Shown here: in pieces, positions 36,569 to 49,000 of the stretch | Position numbering within the stretch: the stretch's first letter is position 1 | Layout: every line of letters begins with the position of its first letter | Source: Elusimicrobiota bacterium | Lineage (GTDB): Bacteria > Elusimicrobiota > Elusimicrobia > JACQPE01 | Length of the DNA: 63,450 bases | Direction: 5' to 3' | Assembly: GCA_016180815.1 (NCBI GenBank) | Contig: JACPAN010000022.1 | Coordinates: forward strand, 1-63,450 | Position numbers and translations under genes: made by a program | Notes under the pieces: model-generated | Databases searched by the model: none | What the model was told of the DNA's origin: nothing | What the model saw: the letters and a program-made list of their open reading frames with translations, nothing else

Positions 36569-36666
36569 CGACGGCCGGACTTGTGAGCAAACTCTCCTTG
36601 CGTTGGAGGCCTCTTTGGAGTAAGCTATTTTTGTTCGCGTTTTAAGTTGAGAGGGAGGAGAGCGTC

Positions 36667-38493
36667 ATGAAAACGATTCCCGGATTTTTAGTTTTATCGG
36701 CGTTGATGGCCGCGGTCCCGGCCAGCGGCTGGTCCGCCAAAAAAGCGACGCTCGAAGTGATCGAAGGCAAAGTGCAGGTGATGCAAACCGGCAAAAACGA
36801 TTGGCAGCCGGTCGAGCCTCGCGGAACGACTGATCTTACGCAAGGCGACCGAGTGAGGACATCCAACAAAGCCCGGGCCGTGATCACGCTCGATGATGCC
36901 TCGAAAATCGAACTCCAGCCCTCATCGGTTTTTTTGGTTGATTTTCTTGAGGAGAAAAATTTCCGCTTCAAGCTTGATTTCGGACGATTAAAGGCTTTTG
37001 TTTCAAAAATCAGGGTCCGGCAGTTTTCCGTTATCACCCCAACCGCGGTTTGCGCGGTCCGGGGCACGGAATTCGAGGTGAATGTCGATCCCTCCAATCA
37101 GCACACCCAGGTTTCGGTGCTGGAGGGCTTGGTCGCGGTCGCGGACAATAAGGGCAGCGAAATGCTGCTGAAAGCCGGGGAAAGCGTTTCCGTGACCGTC
37201 GATGGTTTGGGCAATCAGCAGGGCGCGGCCGGCGATCAGACCAAAGATAAGAAGGATGATAAAAAAGATGAGAAGGCCAAACAGGAAATCACCCGCGAGG
37301 TGCGCTTAGACATGACCAGAGAAGCCATCGAAGCCGCGGCCGCGCTTGAGATGAAAAACGCCGTGGCCCAAGACGGCAAAACATTAATCGACGCCTTCGG
37401 GCTGCGCGTACGCGCGGAATCTTACATCGTGCGCCCCACTGCGGACAGCATTTCCTGGGTGACGCTCAATACGCGCGATCAGAGCTTTAATTTTTCCCGC
37501 TGGGATATTTACGCCAACAAGGCTTTGCCTGATCAGTTGGGTTCCGGTTTTTTGGGCAGTTTGTATTCCAAGCCCGGAACAGGAGCGCCGGAATACTGGG
37601 CCACAAAAAGCATGTGGTTTATGTCCAACACCAAGGATTATTGGATCGACGCCAAATTCGGCGGCAACCCAGTCAAATTATGCACGGTTGCGGGTTGCGG
37701 CAGCGGGAGCGTCTGGTGGGAGACGATCTTCGATCATACTTACGTCGCCGTATCGGACGCCGGGCAAACGCATTTGTTGACGCATCTTGTTCCCGGGACC
37801 GGCGTCAAGGGCTCGGACATCAGCGTAGCCAATGGTTTTGCCGCCGGCAATGTGTACCAATGCGTCCCGTCGTTTACCGGATCATGCTTGACCGATCCCG
37901 TGGCCTCCGGCGATTTGACCACCCCATTTTTCTACAAGTATTTTGAAAGCGCGGATGCCGGGACGACGGTCGGCGATCAGGGCGGACCCGGGGCGGGCAC
38001 ACACTTGAACGCGGCCAACACGTTGGATGCTTTGAATACCGCTTATTCCGGCCAAGAGGGATACTTTAGAACGGCTAAGTTCTATATGGACGGTAAGGAT
38101 ATGTCTGATCCATCGTTTGCGACTAATTTCAACGATGCTTTAAAGCTTCGTTTTACCACGGAGGTTACCTATTGCTTGCAAGGCTCTGGCTCCAGTGTTT
38201 GCAGCGCTACGCTGGCTAAGACATCGGACAATAAGGATATCAAGCTGACCTATGACGATTATGTGATTCATGACGAGGGGAATGCGTTTACCGTGGCCGA
38301 TCTAAAGGCTATTTTTTCCGCTGATTCCAATAATATCGGCAACGCCAATTCTCCTTGGAAAAAATTCGCGGAGCGGGCCAATTATGAGTTTGTGACTCAG
38401 TCGTCGAGTTACGGATCGAAAATCGACCTGGTCATTCCCATGCGGATTCTCAATCAGTTGAATTCCTCAAACGACAACAGGCCGTCATCGTAA
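36667..38493 (+). CDS. Exported FecR-domain protein
   Basis: 608 residues. GGAGGAG stands 6-12 bases before the ATG, one of the best Shine-Dalgarno sequences in the window. A signal peptide runs to about residue 23. Residues ~28-185 form a FecR domain (GDRVRTSNKARAVITLDDAS, KLDFGRLKAFVSK, TPTAVCAVRGTEFEV). A Lys/Asp-rich linker follows at ~195-220. The large remainder has no family I recognise and carries several cysteine pairs (LCTVAGCG, YQCVP, SCLTDP, YCLQGS, SVCSAT). It is probably a periplasmic or surface protein; a sensory role as in FecR is not supported because no sigma factor is adjacent. Confidence 0.88.
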   Translation: MKTIPGFLVLSALMAAVPASGWSAKKATLEVIEGKVQVMQTGKNDWQPVEPRGTTDLTQGDRVRTSNKARAVITLDDASKIELQPSSVFLVDFLEEKNFRFKLDFGRLKAFVSKIRVRQFSVITPTAVCAVRGTEFEVNVDPSNQHTQVSVLEGLVAVADNKGSEMLLKAGESVSVTVDGLGNQQGAAGDQTKDKKDDKKDEKAKQEITREVRLDMTREAIEAAAALEMKNAVAQDGKTLIDAFGLRVRAESYIVRPTADSISWVTLNTRDQSFNFSRWDIYANKALPDQLGSGFLGSLYSKPGTGAPEYWATKSMWFMSNTKDYWIDAKFGGNPVKLCTVAGCGSGSVWWETIFDHTYVAVSDAGQTHLLTHLVPGTGVKGSDISVANGFAAGNVYQCVPSFTGSCLTDPVASGDLTTPFFYKYFESADAGTTVGDQGGPGAGTHLNAANTLDALNTAYSGQEGYFRTAKFYMDGKDMSDPSFATNFNDALKLRFTTEVTYCLQGSGSSVCSATLAKTSDNKDIKLTYDDYVIHDEGNAFTVADLKAIFSADSNNIGNANSPWKKFAERANYEFVTQSSSYGSKIDLVIPMRILNQLNSSNDNRPSS

Positions 38494-38501
38494 TCGAATC
38501 G

Positions 38502-39110
38502 TCAGTTCAGCCAGAAGGGCGGTTCGCCGCGCAGGGCCATCAAGGCGTCCACAAAGGTGTGGCAGATCAGCAAATGCGCGTTTTCCACATGCGCGTAGGA
38601 ATGGGACGGAACGTAAAAATTGACCTCGCCCAAACGTCTTAACGGGTTGTTCTCGTCGAAGCCGGAGCAGGTGACGATATGGCAGCCGTTGCGCCGGGCA
38701 GCTTCAACGCCTTTAATGATATTGGAGCTTTTGCCTGAGCTTGAGATCGCAAAAAGAATATCCCCGGTGTTTGTCATGCGTTCGATTTGCCGGCTGAAAA
38801 TTTCGGTGTAGTTGTAATCATTGGCCAGGCAGGTGAGAATCGACGCGTCGTTAAAGGATGCGGCGCGCACCCCGCCGTTTTTGAAAAAATCCGTGGCTTG
38901 ATGGCTGGCAATGGCGGCCGAGCCCCCATTGCCGATAAAACATAGTTTTTTGCCGAGTTTATTCTGTTTGATGATGAGATCGAGCGCGCGCTTGAAACCC
39001 GATTCGCCGAGAGAACGGCCTTGGGCGTCCTCGATTTTGACGCGGGCCAGCAGGTTGGCGTAATTTCGGAAAGCGCCGAGCAGCGTTACTTTCTTTGCTG
39101 CGATAGCCAT
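38502..39110 (-). CDS. gmhA: Phosphoheptose isomerase (SIS domain)
   Basis: 202 residues. The sugar-isomerase fold has FIGNGGSAAIASHQATDFF, then TCLANDYNYTEIFSRQIE, ILFAISSSGKSSNIIKG and the C-terminal ENAHLLICHTFVDAL. These match GmhA, which converts sedoheptulose-7-phosphate to heptose-7-phosphate for the lipopolysaccharide inner core. The closely related DiaA is less likely given the ANDYNY and FSRQ segments. It lies 16 bases downstream of the next minus-strand gene, and its presence supports a lipopolysaccharide-bearing outer membrane. Confidence 0.9.
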   Translation of the reverse strand: MAIAAKKVTLLGAFRNYANLLARVKIEDAQGRSLGESGFKRALDLIIKQNKLGKKLCFIGNGGSAAIASHQATDFFKNGGVRAASFNDASILTCLANDYNYTEIFSRQIERMTNTGDILFAISSSGKSSNIIKGVEAARRNGCHIVTCSGFDENNPLRRLGEVNFYVPSHSYAHVENAHLLICHTFVDALMALRGEPPFWLN

Positions 39111-39126
39111 GGTGAAATTTTACGAA

Positions 39127-39879
39127 TTAGGGAGGAGTGACGCGGACCCAAAGCATCAGCCGGCCGTTGACCGTAATAAAGGCCAGATCAAAGCGATACC
39201 GCTCAAAGGTTACGCTTTTTTTCTGATCGGGATCAGCCCCGCCGTTTTCGGGAATGTCGGCCGCGTCCACATGAAAGCGGCGGAAGGCCTGATAGTTTTC
39301 CGGGCGGACATTATTCATGAGATAAACCCATCGTCCGCGCTGTCCGATTTTTGAAAAGTACGCGATTTTAAAGGGATGAGAACCGAGAGCGCGGGCTGTA
39401 TCGTAAAGCCCGCCCAACAGGTCCTCGATCGGGATCGTGTGGCTCTGAAGGCCCCGCGTTTCGGGAGTTAAATAAAGATCCCCCATAAATTTATTTTGGA
39501 CGATATTCCTGGGCACGTATTTAACTTCATAGCGGGAACCGCCCAGTTCATAAACCGGGCCGCTCATGCTGCGCGCGGGGCGATAAATGCTCACGGTATC
39601 GATGGCGTTGGGCCGTCCGCCCTGCGGGGTCAACAGCATATAGAACTTTCCGTACCCGTCCATGAAAATGTTTTCAAGGGCGCCGGCCTCTTCCCCGGGT
39701 TTTTCCTCCTGCCCGCTGAAATAATACGTCGTTTGGTTGCTTCCCAGCGCGCGCATGGTGGATGTTCGATAATGGGTGTTTAAAATATTCGCGGCATCAA
39801 ATTGGTGCGTGCTGGCCTGTGCTAAGGCGGTCATGGAGGCTAGCAAGACCAGGGCTGATTGAAGCAAGAATTTATTCAT
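39127..39879 (-). CDS. Secreted protein of unknown function
   Basis: 250 residues from ATG 39879 (MNKFLLQSALVLLASMTALAQA signal, cleaved near AQA; longer upstream frame lacks signal character). The mature part is beta-rich with no cysteines. It has charged strands such as GSRYEVKYVPRNIVQNKFMG and RYRFDLAFITVNGRLMLWVR. Not recognised; the likely location is periplasm. It precedes gmhA in the same direction and follows a hairpin cluster behind the giant gene, which suggests a separate transcript from the latter. Confidence 0.78.
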   Translation of the reverse strand: MNKFLLQSALVLLASMTALAQASTHQFDAANILNTHYRTSTMRALGSNQTTYYFSGQEEKPGEEAGALENIFMDGYGKFYMLLTPQGGRPNAIDTVSIYRPARSMSGPVYELGGSRYEVKYVPRNIVQNKFMGDLYLTPETRGLQSHTIPIEDLLGGLYDTARALGSHPFKIAYFSKIGQRGRWVYLMNNVRPENYQAFRRFHVDAADIPENGGADPDQKKSVTFERYRFDLAFITVNGRLMLWVRVTPP

Positions 39880-39933
39880 CAGGACAATCAAATTATCACT
39901 TTGACAAAATCGCCGCAAATGACTTTGGTCAAG

Positions 39934-39976
39934 TCCTCTTCCGCAGAGCTCCGAGGACGCTGGCCCGCCGGAGGCG
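39934..39976 (+). repeat. Dispersed 43-bp repeat, copy 2
   Basis: Same orientation as copy 1 at 27212-27254 with 39 of 43 identical bases. It lies between the 3' end of the giant minus-strand gene and the next gene. Part of it forms the stem CCCGCC-GGA-GGCGGG. Confidence 0.8.
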
Positions 39977-39995
39977 GGACCCCAGCAGTCTGGGG
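39964..39995 (-). terminator. Two adjacent hairpins behind the giant gene
   Basis: CCCGCC-GGA-GGCGGG at 39964-39978 and CCCCAG-CAGT-CTGGGG at 39980-39995, just past the stop codon of the giant gene. No T-tract follows, so they may stall polymerase or protect the mRNA 3' end rather than act as a classical terminator. Confidence 0.4.
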
Positions 39996-40004
39996 GGTGG
40001 GCGA

Positions 40005-43000
40005 TCAGGGCGCAGCCGGGCTTGCCGCGGAACGGATGACGCCATAGCGCTCGGCGCGGGCGCGCAAGGCCGCCTCATAAGCCGCGATCGAATCCGCGGA
40101 AAAAACGATCACGTCTTGGCCCCCGTCCGGCCGGCTAAACGTGTAGTCTTGCCGGACGACGGCCAACACGTCTTCTCTGGAGCGGCCGTTTAAGCGCTCG
40201 GCCAGGTAGCTGCGCACGGATTCGTCGCCGAGCTCGAACGACGTCACATCCCCGCGCGCGTTTAAGTGAACCACGCCTCCCTGAGTCAACAGTTCCGGGT
40301 AGCTGCGTTGAAATTCATAGCGCCGCCGTTCGTTTTCAAAATTTTCCCGGGCCACGTTGTAGCCTAAAAACGCCTGGTGGATTTCCCGGACCCGGCCGTT
40401 TGAATCGAATAAAACCAGGGCCATGGTTTGGGGGTTAAAGAGCCACGTGCCGTCTCTGGACAGATAAGAATTCGTCGGCGCATCATAAATGGTTTGCGTC
40501 GCGGCGTCGAGCGTTTGACGCACGCGGCGGCGCCAATTTTCCAATGCCTCCGCGCCCGCGAGCAAGCGCCGGCTGTCGACCCTCCCGTTTTCAAAGCGGA
40601 CATGCGCGGTGCCGCCGGGTCCGCTGATGATACGCTCCCAGGAATCATGGTCGCGCCCGCGGGTTTCGGCGGTTTGAACGCGGGCCTCGGCTCCGGGGAT
40701 GCCGGGGATGAGCTGGCCGGATACTTCGGAACCCGTGGGCATCACTTCCAACAGGAATGAACCGTCCGGCGCAAAACGCACGCCGATGGACCGCAAGGAA
40801 TTGACCACTTGCGTGTAGGTCTCCCCCTGGGGGAGGACTTGAAGCTGGGTGTCGCGCCAATGGCCGTAGGCGCCCGGCACAAGGCGCCGCTCGCGCAGTT
40901 CGATACCGCCGGTGAAGGCGGCCAGCACGCGCCCTCTTAATACTTCGTAGTCTTCCTCCCGATACCGCAGCGAGCGCTCTAAAGCCTTGGCCCCGGGGCG
41001 AACGACCCGGTTGGTTGATTGATCCGTGCGCGGATCAACTTCGACCAAGCGATCGGAGTTCCTGCCGGCCAAGGTCAAGCTGATATAGTAAAGCGCGCGA
41101 TCCCAGGTCGAGGCCGGGTCCCGGGCCACGAGTTGCGGGTAGCCGCTGGGGTCGTTTAAGTGATCTTGGGGTTGGGGAACAACTTTGCGGAAAATCGCCT
41201 GATTGGCGATGTCCCAGGCCAAATCCAAGGCAAAGCCCCAGCTTTGCTCCATGGCGCCCTCTCCGGTTAAGGCATGAATGCGATCCGCGGTGTTGGCGCC
41301 GCCCACGCCGATGGTCAAAGGCAACAGCCAGGGGGTGAAAAAGGCCTGAGTCACTACTTCGCCGGCAAAACCCAAGGTCAACAGCCAGGGCCGGATTTGA
41401 GTGCGGGTCAGATTGCCGCGCACTTCCCCGCGGAATTCTTTGAGCATGTCAGCCGAGTAAACCACGGTTGTGCCGGCATCGGGATTAACCACGGCCACGG
41501 CCCGGGCCAAGCCCGCATCCGCTCCTCCGGGGAAGCGGTTCCTGGCCACGGGGTAAATTCGATTGTCATCCATGAAATAAGCCCAGGAAGAGAGCGGCCC
41601 GTCTTGCGTGGTGTCCTTGTTGACGATGCGGCGCACGCGGAAATCCCGGTCGATTTCAATGGCTCCCCAGTTGCGGTGCCAACGCGTCGTCGCCGGTCCG
41701 GCGCCGCCGAAGCGTTGGCGCCACTGGGAGCCGTCTAAGGCCGTCATTAAGGCTTCGACGATATTGCCGTCCGCATCCAAAACAACGGTCATGTCGTTTG
41801 ATTTAAACAATCTGTTTTTAGGGTGATGGTCTTGCGCCTCGTCCAGATCGTCGTCCGACATGAAAACTTTTTCGATGCGCCCTTGTTCGTTCATCAAAAA
41901 ACCGTAGGACGTTTTCAAGTACACATAGGCGGATTGCATGGCGCGCCTAAGTTCGCGATGGGCGTCGCGCCTTAAACGGCTGTCGCCGTTTTGAGTCGAG
42001 GTGATTTCGCGGACATCCGCGCCGAATTGATCGAGTTCATCGGCTGTCTGAATGCCGGCTAAAATTTCCGGAGTCCGGCCGAAATAGGCGAAGAAGCGAA
42101 GGCTCCGGTTGGGCGCATTGGGCGCGTTCATTTCTTCCGGGCTGATGCGCATTGGGACCCCCTCGATGGGATTTTCTTCGAATACCAAAAGGCGGCCGTC
42201 CCTCAATAATTCCTCGAAGGTCCAGACCCTGGCCCCACCTTGCCCGGTGAAATAATAGTCGCCGTTTAAATAGATTTCCATGGCTTGGCGCTGCCAAAAA
42301 GTGCGATTGGCGATGTAAGTGGGATCTAACGCCCGCTGCGTGCTGCGCCGCCATAAAACGAGTTGCCGTCTTGAGGCCAGCTCAAAGGCTTCGCTTTCAA
42401 GCAGGACGCGGATGGGCTCCTGTTCGCTTTCGCTGCTTGGCGTTTCCGGCGCGCCGCGGTGCGGATTCATCACTGCGAAGGAGTCGGGGTTGCTGTGATA
42501 AGCCTGCTCCCTTAACCACCGGCCTTCGTTTTCTTCGAAGCGGCGCGTGACCAGGTTAAATGACCGGGCCGTTTCCTCGCGCCCGGGGTGAAATTCCATA
42601 AACCCGGCGGCCGCGGCTTCTTGAATCGTGCTTGGCGCCTGTCCCCTGTAGTTGAACGGCGCCAAGAAAATTCTTCGAGAAGGGTCCTCCAACAATTCAT
42701 CGGACAGGCTGATGCGTTGCCCGGTTCCCGAATCATAAGCCGTCAAGCGCCGCTGGGTGCGCCATTCTTCAAGTTCCAGGGCGCTGACCACCAGCGTGGC
42801 TCCGTACGCGGCGTTGCCGTCGGCCTCAAGCGCGGTCAGGACTCCGGCCGGCCGGTTGTCCCGCCTGAAGCGCAGGGAGGCGTCCCTGCGGATGCGCTGG
42901 GCCATGTTCTCGACATTGGACCGTTCGTCCTCGGGCAAAGCCGTCAAGCGCGCATTAATTTGCGTGCCCCAGGCTTCAAGGCGGGCTTGTTTTTCATCGG

Positions 43001-46000
43001 GCGTCAGTTCATGCCAGCGGGCCACGGGCGTGGGATTGATTTCACGGGCCAGGCTCAAGGCTTCGGCGTTGCCCATGGCGCGCACGCGCCGGTCCATGGT
43101 CCAGGGATCGCGGCTGCCCCGGCCGAGGCCTCTGGGAATTTGAATGCCCAGAAGCTTCAAATCAGCCTCGATTTGCAGGTAAAGCTCGTGCATTTTGGAC
43201 GTTGCCAGCAGGGTCTCTTCAAAGGCATTGTGGTAGTGATCGAGCAAATCGATATTGCTTGGATCGCGTTCCATCTCCGTTTTTAGGTTGTAGAGGAAAA
43301 CTTCCCGTTGGGCCAGTTCATCGACTAAGTAGCGCAGGGCGAAGTAGTTTTGAGCGAGCCGTTCCCGGGCGTCGCCGGCTAAAGTGCCGGCGGCCAGCAC
43401 CGAGGCGATATTGGAATGGATGACGAAATCAATGTCCCGGAATAAATCCGCCCCCGGCGTTCGCCCGGCCGTGGGCGCGGACACCATCATGCCGCCGATG
43501 ATGCCGTTCCTTAGGTAGCCCAGGACAAAGGACGGGCTCATGGATTGGTAGCGCAGGTTGTCCACGATTGCCTGACCCTGAAGGCGGCCGATGGCCAAAT
43601 CTGATTGCAGGCTGCCCAGCACGGGCGCGTCGCCGACGACGTAGCGCAGAGCCGTGTTGACTAAAACATTCAAATCATCGGTATTTATGGGGTGGGCGCG
43701 GATTACGGAGGGATATTCTTCTGGAACGAGGGCGAATTCGCTTTGGATTTGATTTTCGGTTTCCCGGATGCGGCCGGCGATGCGTTCGCGAAGAGCCTGA
43801 TCGACGGCTTCGTTCAATCGGTCGGTCAGGTATTGGTGTCGCCAAACGAGCCCGGAAAGCCGCGACTGGCGCATATCGCTTTCCATGCGCTCCGTGCGCA
43901 CTTCGCGCTCGCGCTCGAGCTCCTCGGCGCGGGCCAAGAGGCGCGGGTTGATCATTTGCGGCCGCGAGAGCATGATTTGAATCATGCCTTCATAATACGT
44001 GACTTGATGGCGGGTATTGGGATCGAAGAAACGCTTGGAGCGTCCGGCTGTTCCCGGCGTGGGGTCCGCTTCTTCGGTGACGTAAACGCGCGCGCCCCAG
44101 CGCAAGAGAGGCTCGGAACGCCGCTCCGTGATCAGGGGCGTGTGCCTTGACGTGATCGTGCCGCTGAAGCCTTTGGCGATGGACGCGGACCAGGCCAGTT
44201 CGCGGTTTAAACGGTTCATCATCGAAGGATCCTCGGCGATGGCGCGCTCGGCCGAGCCCAGGCGCACCGTGGCCCGGTTTCGATCGATGACCATTTGTCG
44301 GTCATAGCGCTCCAGCGTGCGTTCCAGCTCCAGGCGGTGGCGCCGCACCGCGATTAAATCCACTTGGCTCGATCCGGTCGGCCCTTCTTCGCCGAAAAGT
44401 CCGGCTACGATATCGCCGACCACCTGGAACAAGGCGCCGATGGGATCGGTGCGGATATTCATGCCGCGTTCCCTCAGCAGCAATTTGCCTTCCATCGCGC
44501 GCACGACTTCCAGCCGGGCTTCCAGCGCCCGGCGTTGAATTTCCGGCGCGCGCGAGAGGTTGGATTCGATCCAGGGGCGCAGGGCTTCGGCCGTGGATAC
44601 CGGGTTTCTTCTCATGAGTTCTTCCAGGTCGAGTTCGTGCGTATTGGGGTCAAGGCCCAGCAGGATGAGCAGGCGCAGCGATTCTTTTTGCACGGCCATA
44701 CGCAGTTCGAGGATTTCGATATTGAATCGCGCGATATCGCTGAGGTCTTGGGATTCTTCGGCCCGGCGGATCAGTTCCCGTTTCGCGGATTCGGAAAAAA
44801 CCAGCCTGAGGTAGGCTTCCACGATTTGCCGTCGCAGGTCCAGAGACTGCAAGTCCCTGTCCGCAACCGTGGCCCGGGCCAGGGCATGGGCGAAGCGTTC
44901 TTCCACCCGGCTCGTGCCGGAAGATTTGATGGCTAATTCGATGGAAGGCAAGAGCATGCCCCAGCCTCCGGTGGTGAAAATAGCCGTATTGGTTTCAAAC
45001 CAGATATTGTTGACCGGATTCCAGCGCGCGCCCAAACGCACGCCGAGGTTGAACCGGGCCTGAGCGGCTTCCTCCAGATGCTGGGCGACCTGGGTTTCCA
45101 ACGCGAGTTTGGCCAGAGTCCTGGAGCGGGATTCGGCTTGCTGAATCAGCGGCGCAAATTCATTGACGCGATAGCGTTCGCGTCTGGGGGGCGTGGCGGG
45201 GGCGGCCAGGCGCGGCAGGCGCGCCAGCTCAAGATAAATGCGGCTCGATTCTCTCGCGGCTTCGGCCAAGTCATCGAGCAACCGCAGGCGTTCGGTGAGG
45301 GTTTGCGCGGCGTCGAGCCTCTCGCGAAGTCCGGCGATATAAACATCCATGATTTCTTTTTCGCGCTCCAGGGCCCAGCGGTCGAAGCGCATCACGTCCG
45401 GATTGTTCTGGAGATTTTCCCGCATCAGGCGTTCGGCTACGTCCAAGTCCGCGATCTGCCCTTCCAAAACCGTGGCTTCGCGGCGATGGCGCCGATCCGC
45501 GTCCCACAGCGTCAATTTGACCGAGCCCCCGATGCCGGCGAATGAATTGCCCATCTCATCCCATAAATTGGCGCCGAGGCTGATCGTTAATTCATCGATG
45601 AAGGGCAGGAAATTCAGAGGGGAAACGAATGAGATGGCGCGCTCGGCCCAACCCGGCCGGGCCGTGTCCCCCGGGTCGGTTTCCGAAAGCCGCTGCAAAA
45701 ATTGCCGCCACCCGTTTCTAAATTCAAACGCGCGAGTGACCGCGGCCAACGTGGCTTCGGGATTGTTCGGGTCAATGGGGATGGATTCGATTTCTCTCGG
45801 CAGGGGATCCCGCAAGGCCAGGCCTAAGCGCGCCCGCAGCAGGGCTTCGGCTTGGGCTTGTTCGGAGCGGGCTTCAAGCTCCTCGAGCTCGATCGCGGAC
45901 AAGAGCGTCGGATCACCCGCCACGTCCGGGCGGGACTTGATGCCTTCCAATTGCCGGACCCTCAATCGCGCCAGCACCACGCGCATGCCCGCGGTTCGAA

Positions 46001-49000
46001 AACCCTCGATGGATTCGTTATAAGCGGCTTTGAGATCAAGAAGCATCACTTTCATCCGGGCGATTTCCCTCATCGCCGCTTCTTTCTGAGGACGGGTGAG
46101 GCCCATGAAAATTTCAGCGCCGACCTGGATGCCTCCGGCGGTTGAGGAGAATCCATAGGCTTTTTGAGAAACCGAGCCTCCCGAAGTCCCTTCGCTTTGC
46201 GGGTCGCTATAGCCCGTGCCCAAAACCACGCCCGCATTGGCGGACAAGCCCGCATTAAATACCCGCTGCAATTCGACGGCTTCCGCTTCCCGGGCGCCGA
46301 TGGCTTGGGTTAGGGCCGCGATCCGGGTATCGCGGTCTAAAATTCGCCGCAGAGCCAGATTCATGGAATAGGAGTCGCCGGTGGCCGTGCTTGTGGAACG
46401 CGGCAGCACGCGGTCCAACTCTTCCCGGAAATCCCCGAGCGTGTCCCCCCCGCGCAGCGCCTCCTCCGCATTGGCGCTCGCATTCCTGCGCAATTGTTCG
46501 AGCGTCAATCCGGTGCGCACGCCCAGCATCAGCCTGGGCACGGATCGGATGCGGTCTGTGCCGTACGATAGGTAAAGTTCGGAGCCCGCGCCCAGGCGCA
46601 AATTCAACGCCACTTGGCCGGTGTATTGTTCGCCGTAGCGCGCGCCGCGCACTTCGATGGAGATGCCTCTGGGCAGAATCAGCGCCACGCGTCCGGCCAG
46701 TTCCAGTTCGTTGTTTTGATCGAGCGCGGCCCTGGTTTCGCCCCGGATCGAGGTGGGTTCGCCGAACATATTGAAGTGGATTTCTTTGACGATCCGGGCG
46801 CCTTTCCAAAATTTATGGTAATTGTCCGCCACGTTTTCGCGGTACTCATCGGAGACTTCGCCGTTGTTGACTTCCGTGCCGTTTTCATCTTCGATGAAGA
46901 ACTCGACGCTAAAGGTATTTTTTGTGGAGAAAATTTTGGCTAAATCGAATTCCACGCCCGCATGGCGCTGGATGTACTGCAGGATCGCGCCTTCGATATG
47001 CACGCTTTCCTCGTTCATGTTCAACGGGTCGATGGAGGTGTTGATGGTGCGGGAGAATTCGTACGGGTCCCGGGCGAAGAGCCCCAGCACCGAAGCGTTG
47101 ATCCCCACGACTTCGTGCAGGTACAGCGTGGCCTTGGCCCGGCCGCCGACCACATAGGGGGGAGCGTCCGGATTGCAGCCCGGGGGCGCATTGCCGTCGG
47201 CCCCCGGTTCGCAGGTCGCCCCTTGATTGAGAGGAAAATCCCCGAATCCGGTCAATGAAATAAAGAGGCGGTCCTGCAACACCATGAACGCCATGTTTTC
47301 AAAAACCATGAGCCGGTAAATATGTCCCTGCTGCAGGTTTTGATGGATGTCGATGACCGTGGTATTAATGTAGCGCTCGTCCGCGCGATCGCGTTCGAAT
47401 GTCGCCCGGATGCCCCGCGCGCCGCGCGGCGGCTCGGCTAAATCTTTCCAGTCGTATAGCGACAGCGACATGTTGTGCCCCAACACTTCGCCTAAATTGC
47501 CGAATTTGAGCAGCGTGTCCGAGGTGAAATTATTGACGACTTGATCCCCGGAGCCTAAGGCCGTGCCGGCCGTGAAATTGACCACAACATAAAAGGAATC
47601 CGCGCCCGAACCAACGGGGATGACTTCATAATTGGATAAGCCCAGGGCCGAAACCCAGGAGTTGACGGAAGGCGTTTGGCCGCCGGCTAAGGCGCCCTGG
47701 CTCAAAATGCGGTTGACCGTATTGCGGCGCACGAAGAGAGCCCCGGAACGGTTATTGATTTGGTCCGGATCGTCGAACCCGTCCGAGGGGTAAAGCAATT
47801 CGCCCTGAAGCACCATTTCCCGGCCCCGAGCGAAGCTGGGATCGTCGGGGTTAACCCGCTCCAGCATGGCGGCGACTCGTTCGCGTTCCACGCGCAGGCG
47901 TTCCAGCGTTTCCCTTAATTTTTGGCGTTGTTTTTTCGTTTCCTCGGCGGCGTAGATGAGGAATTTTTTGTTTTTCAGCCGGCGTTCGATTTCTTCGCCG
48001 GCGTCGCTGATGGCGCGCGCCAGGCGCCTCATGGCCGGGTCTTCACGGGGATTGATGTTTTCAAGCCAGCGTTTAATGTTGTTGAAGTCTTCCAGGAAGG
48101 TGCCGGAAAGTTCGTTGATGAATTCTTCGAAGGCTTGCAAGCCTTCGGCCTCGGTATTAAAGAAGCTTTCTTCCGCCTGGTGGAGAGTGCCGAAACCGTC
48201 GCGATAAAGTTTGATGAAGCCCAGGTAGGTGTCCGCCTTGGCCGCGGCCGCGGGCCGCTCATAAGTTCTCAAAAAATCCAGCAAGGCATTGGCCATGTCG
48301 AGTTGCAGGTGGGAAATTTCACTTTGTTTGCCGATGACATCCGCCTCAAGAAATTGGAAAAAGCTGGGGCCGGAGGCCAAAAAGGAGCGTTTCCAATGGT
48401 AAAACTCGAGGCTGGTCTCGGCCACGCCCATGGCGCGTTTCAAGGCCGCATAAGCGCGATGGGCATAACCCTCGGGCGAAACGGCCTGGAAGTCCTCACG
48501 GATCATGTTGACGAGTTCATCCATTTGGGTGTTGCTGATGACGCCGAGGCGATTGACCAGCAAATCCCGCTCCATTTCCAAGCCTTCGATGGCCAGGCCT
48601 TTAAGGCCGGCGGCCACGGCCCGGCCTGCGTCCATGCGGCTTAGGGTATTGTCGTAATAAGGCTCGGGCCCGATATTATCCGGGAATCCGGCGTCTTTTC
48701 GATAGGCCAGGCGCAGCGCGTTCAACGTGGACTCGGCGATTTTAAAATCGATGACCGCATAGCCGAAGGTCAACAAAGCGAAGCCTTCCCGCCGGGTCAA
48801 GAGACTGGCGACTTGATCGGGCGTGGCCTGCAATTCCGGATCCTCGCGCACGCCGATATAAAAGCATGCGCCCCGGGCCTGGGGATTAGGGGCATTGTCT
48901 ATACAATCGCGGATTCCTTTTAATTGCCGGAATTCATCCATGCTGGTTCTAATGGCGCCTTCGGACGTCTGCAGGCTGGCGATCAATTCTTCGGTCCACA

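Noticed and set aside
42588-43286. Long antisense frames opposite the giant gene (also 47922-48644, 49802-50518 in another frame)
   Set aside because: They arise from strong codon bias in the sense strand; no motifs, signal peptides or ribosome sites.
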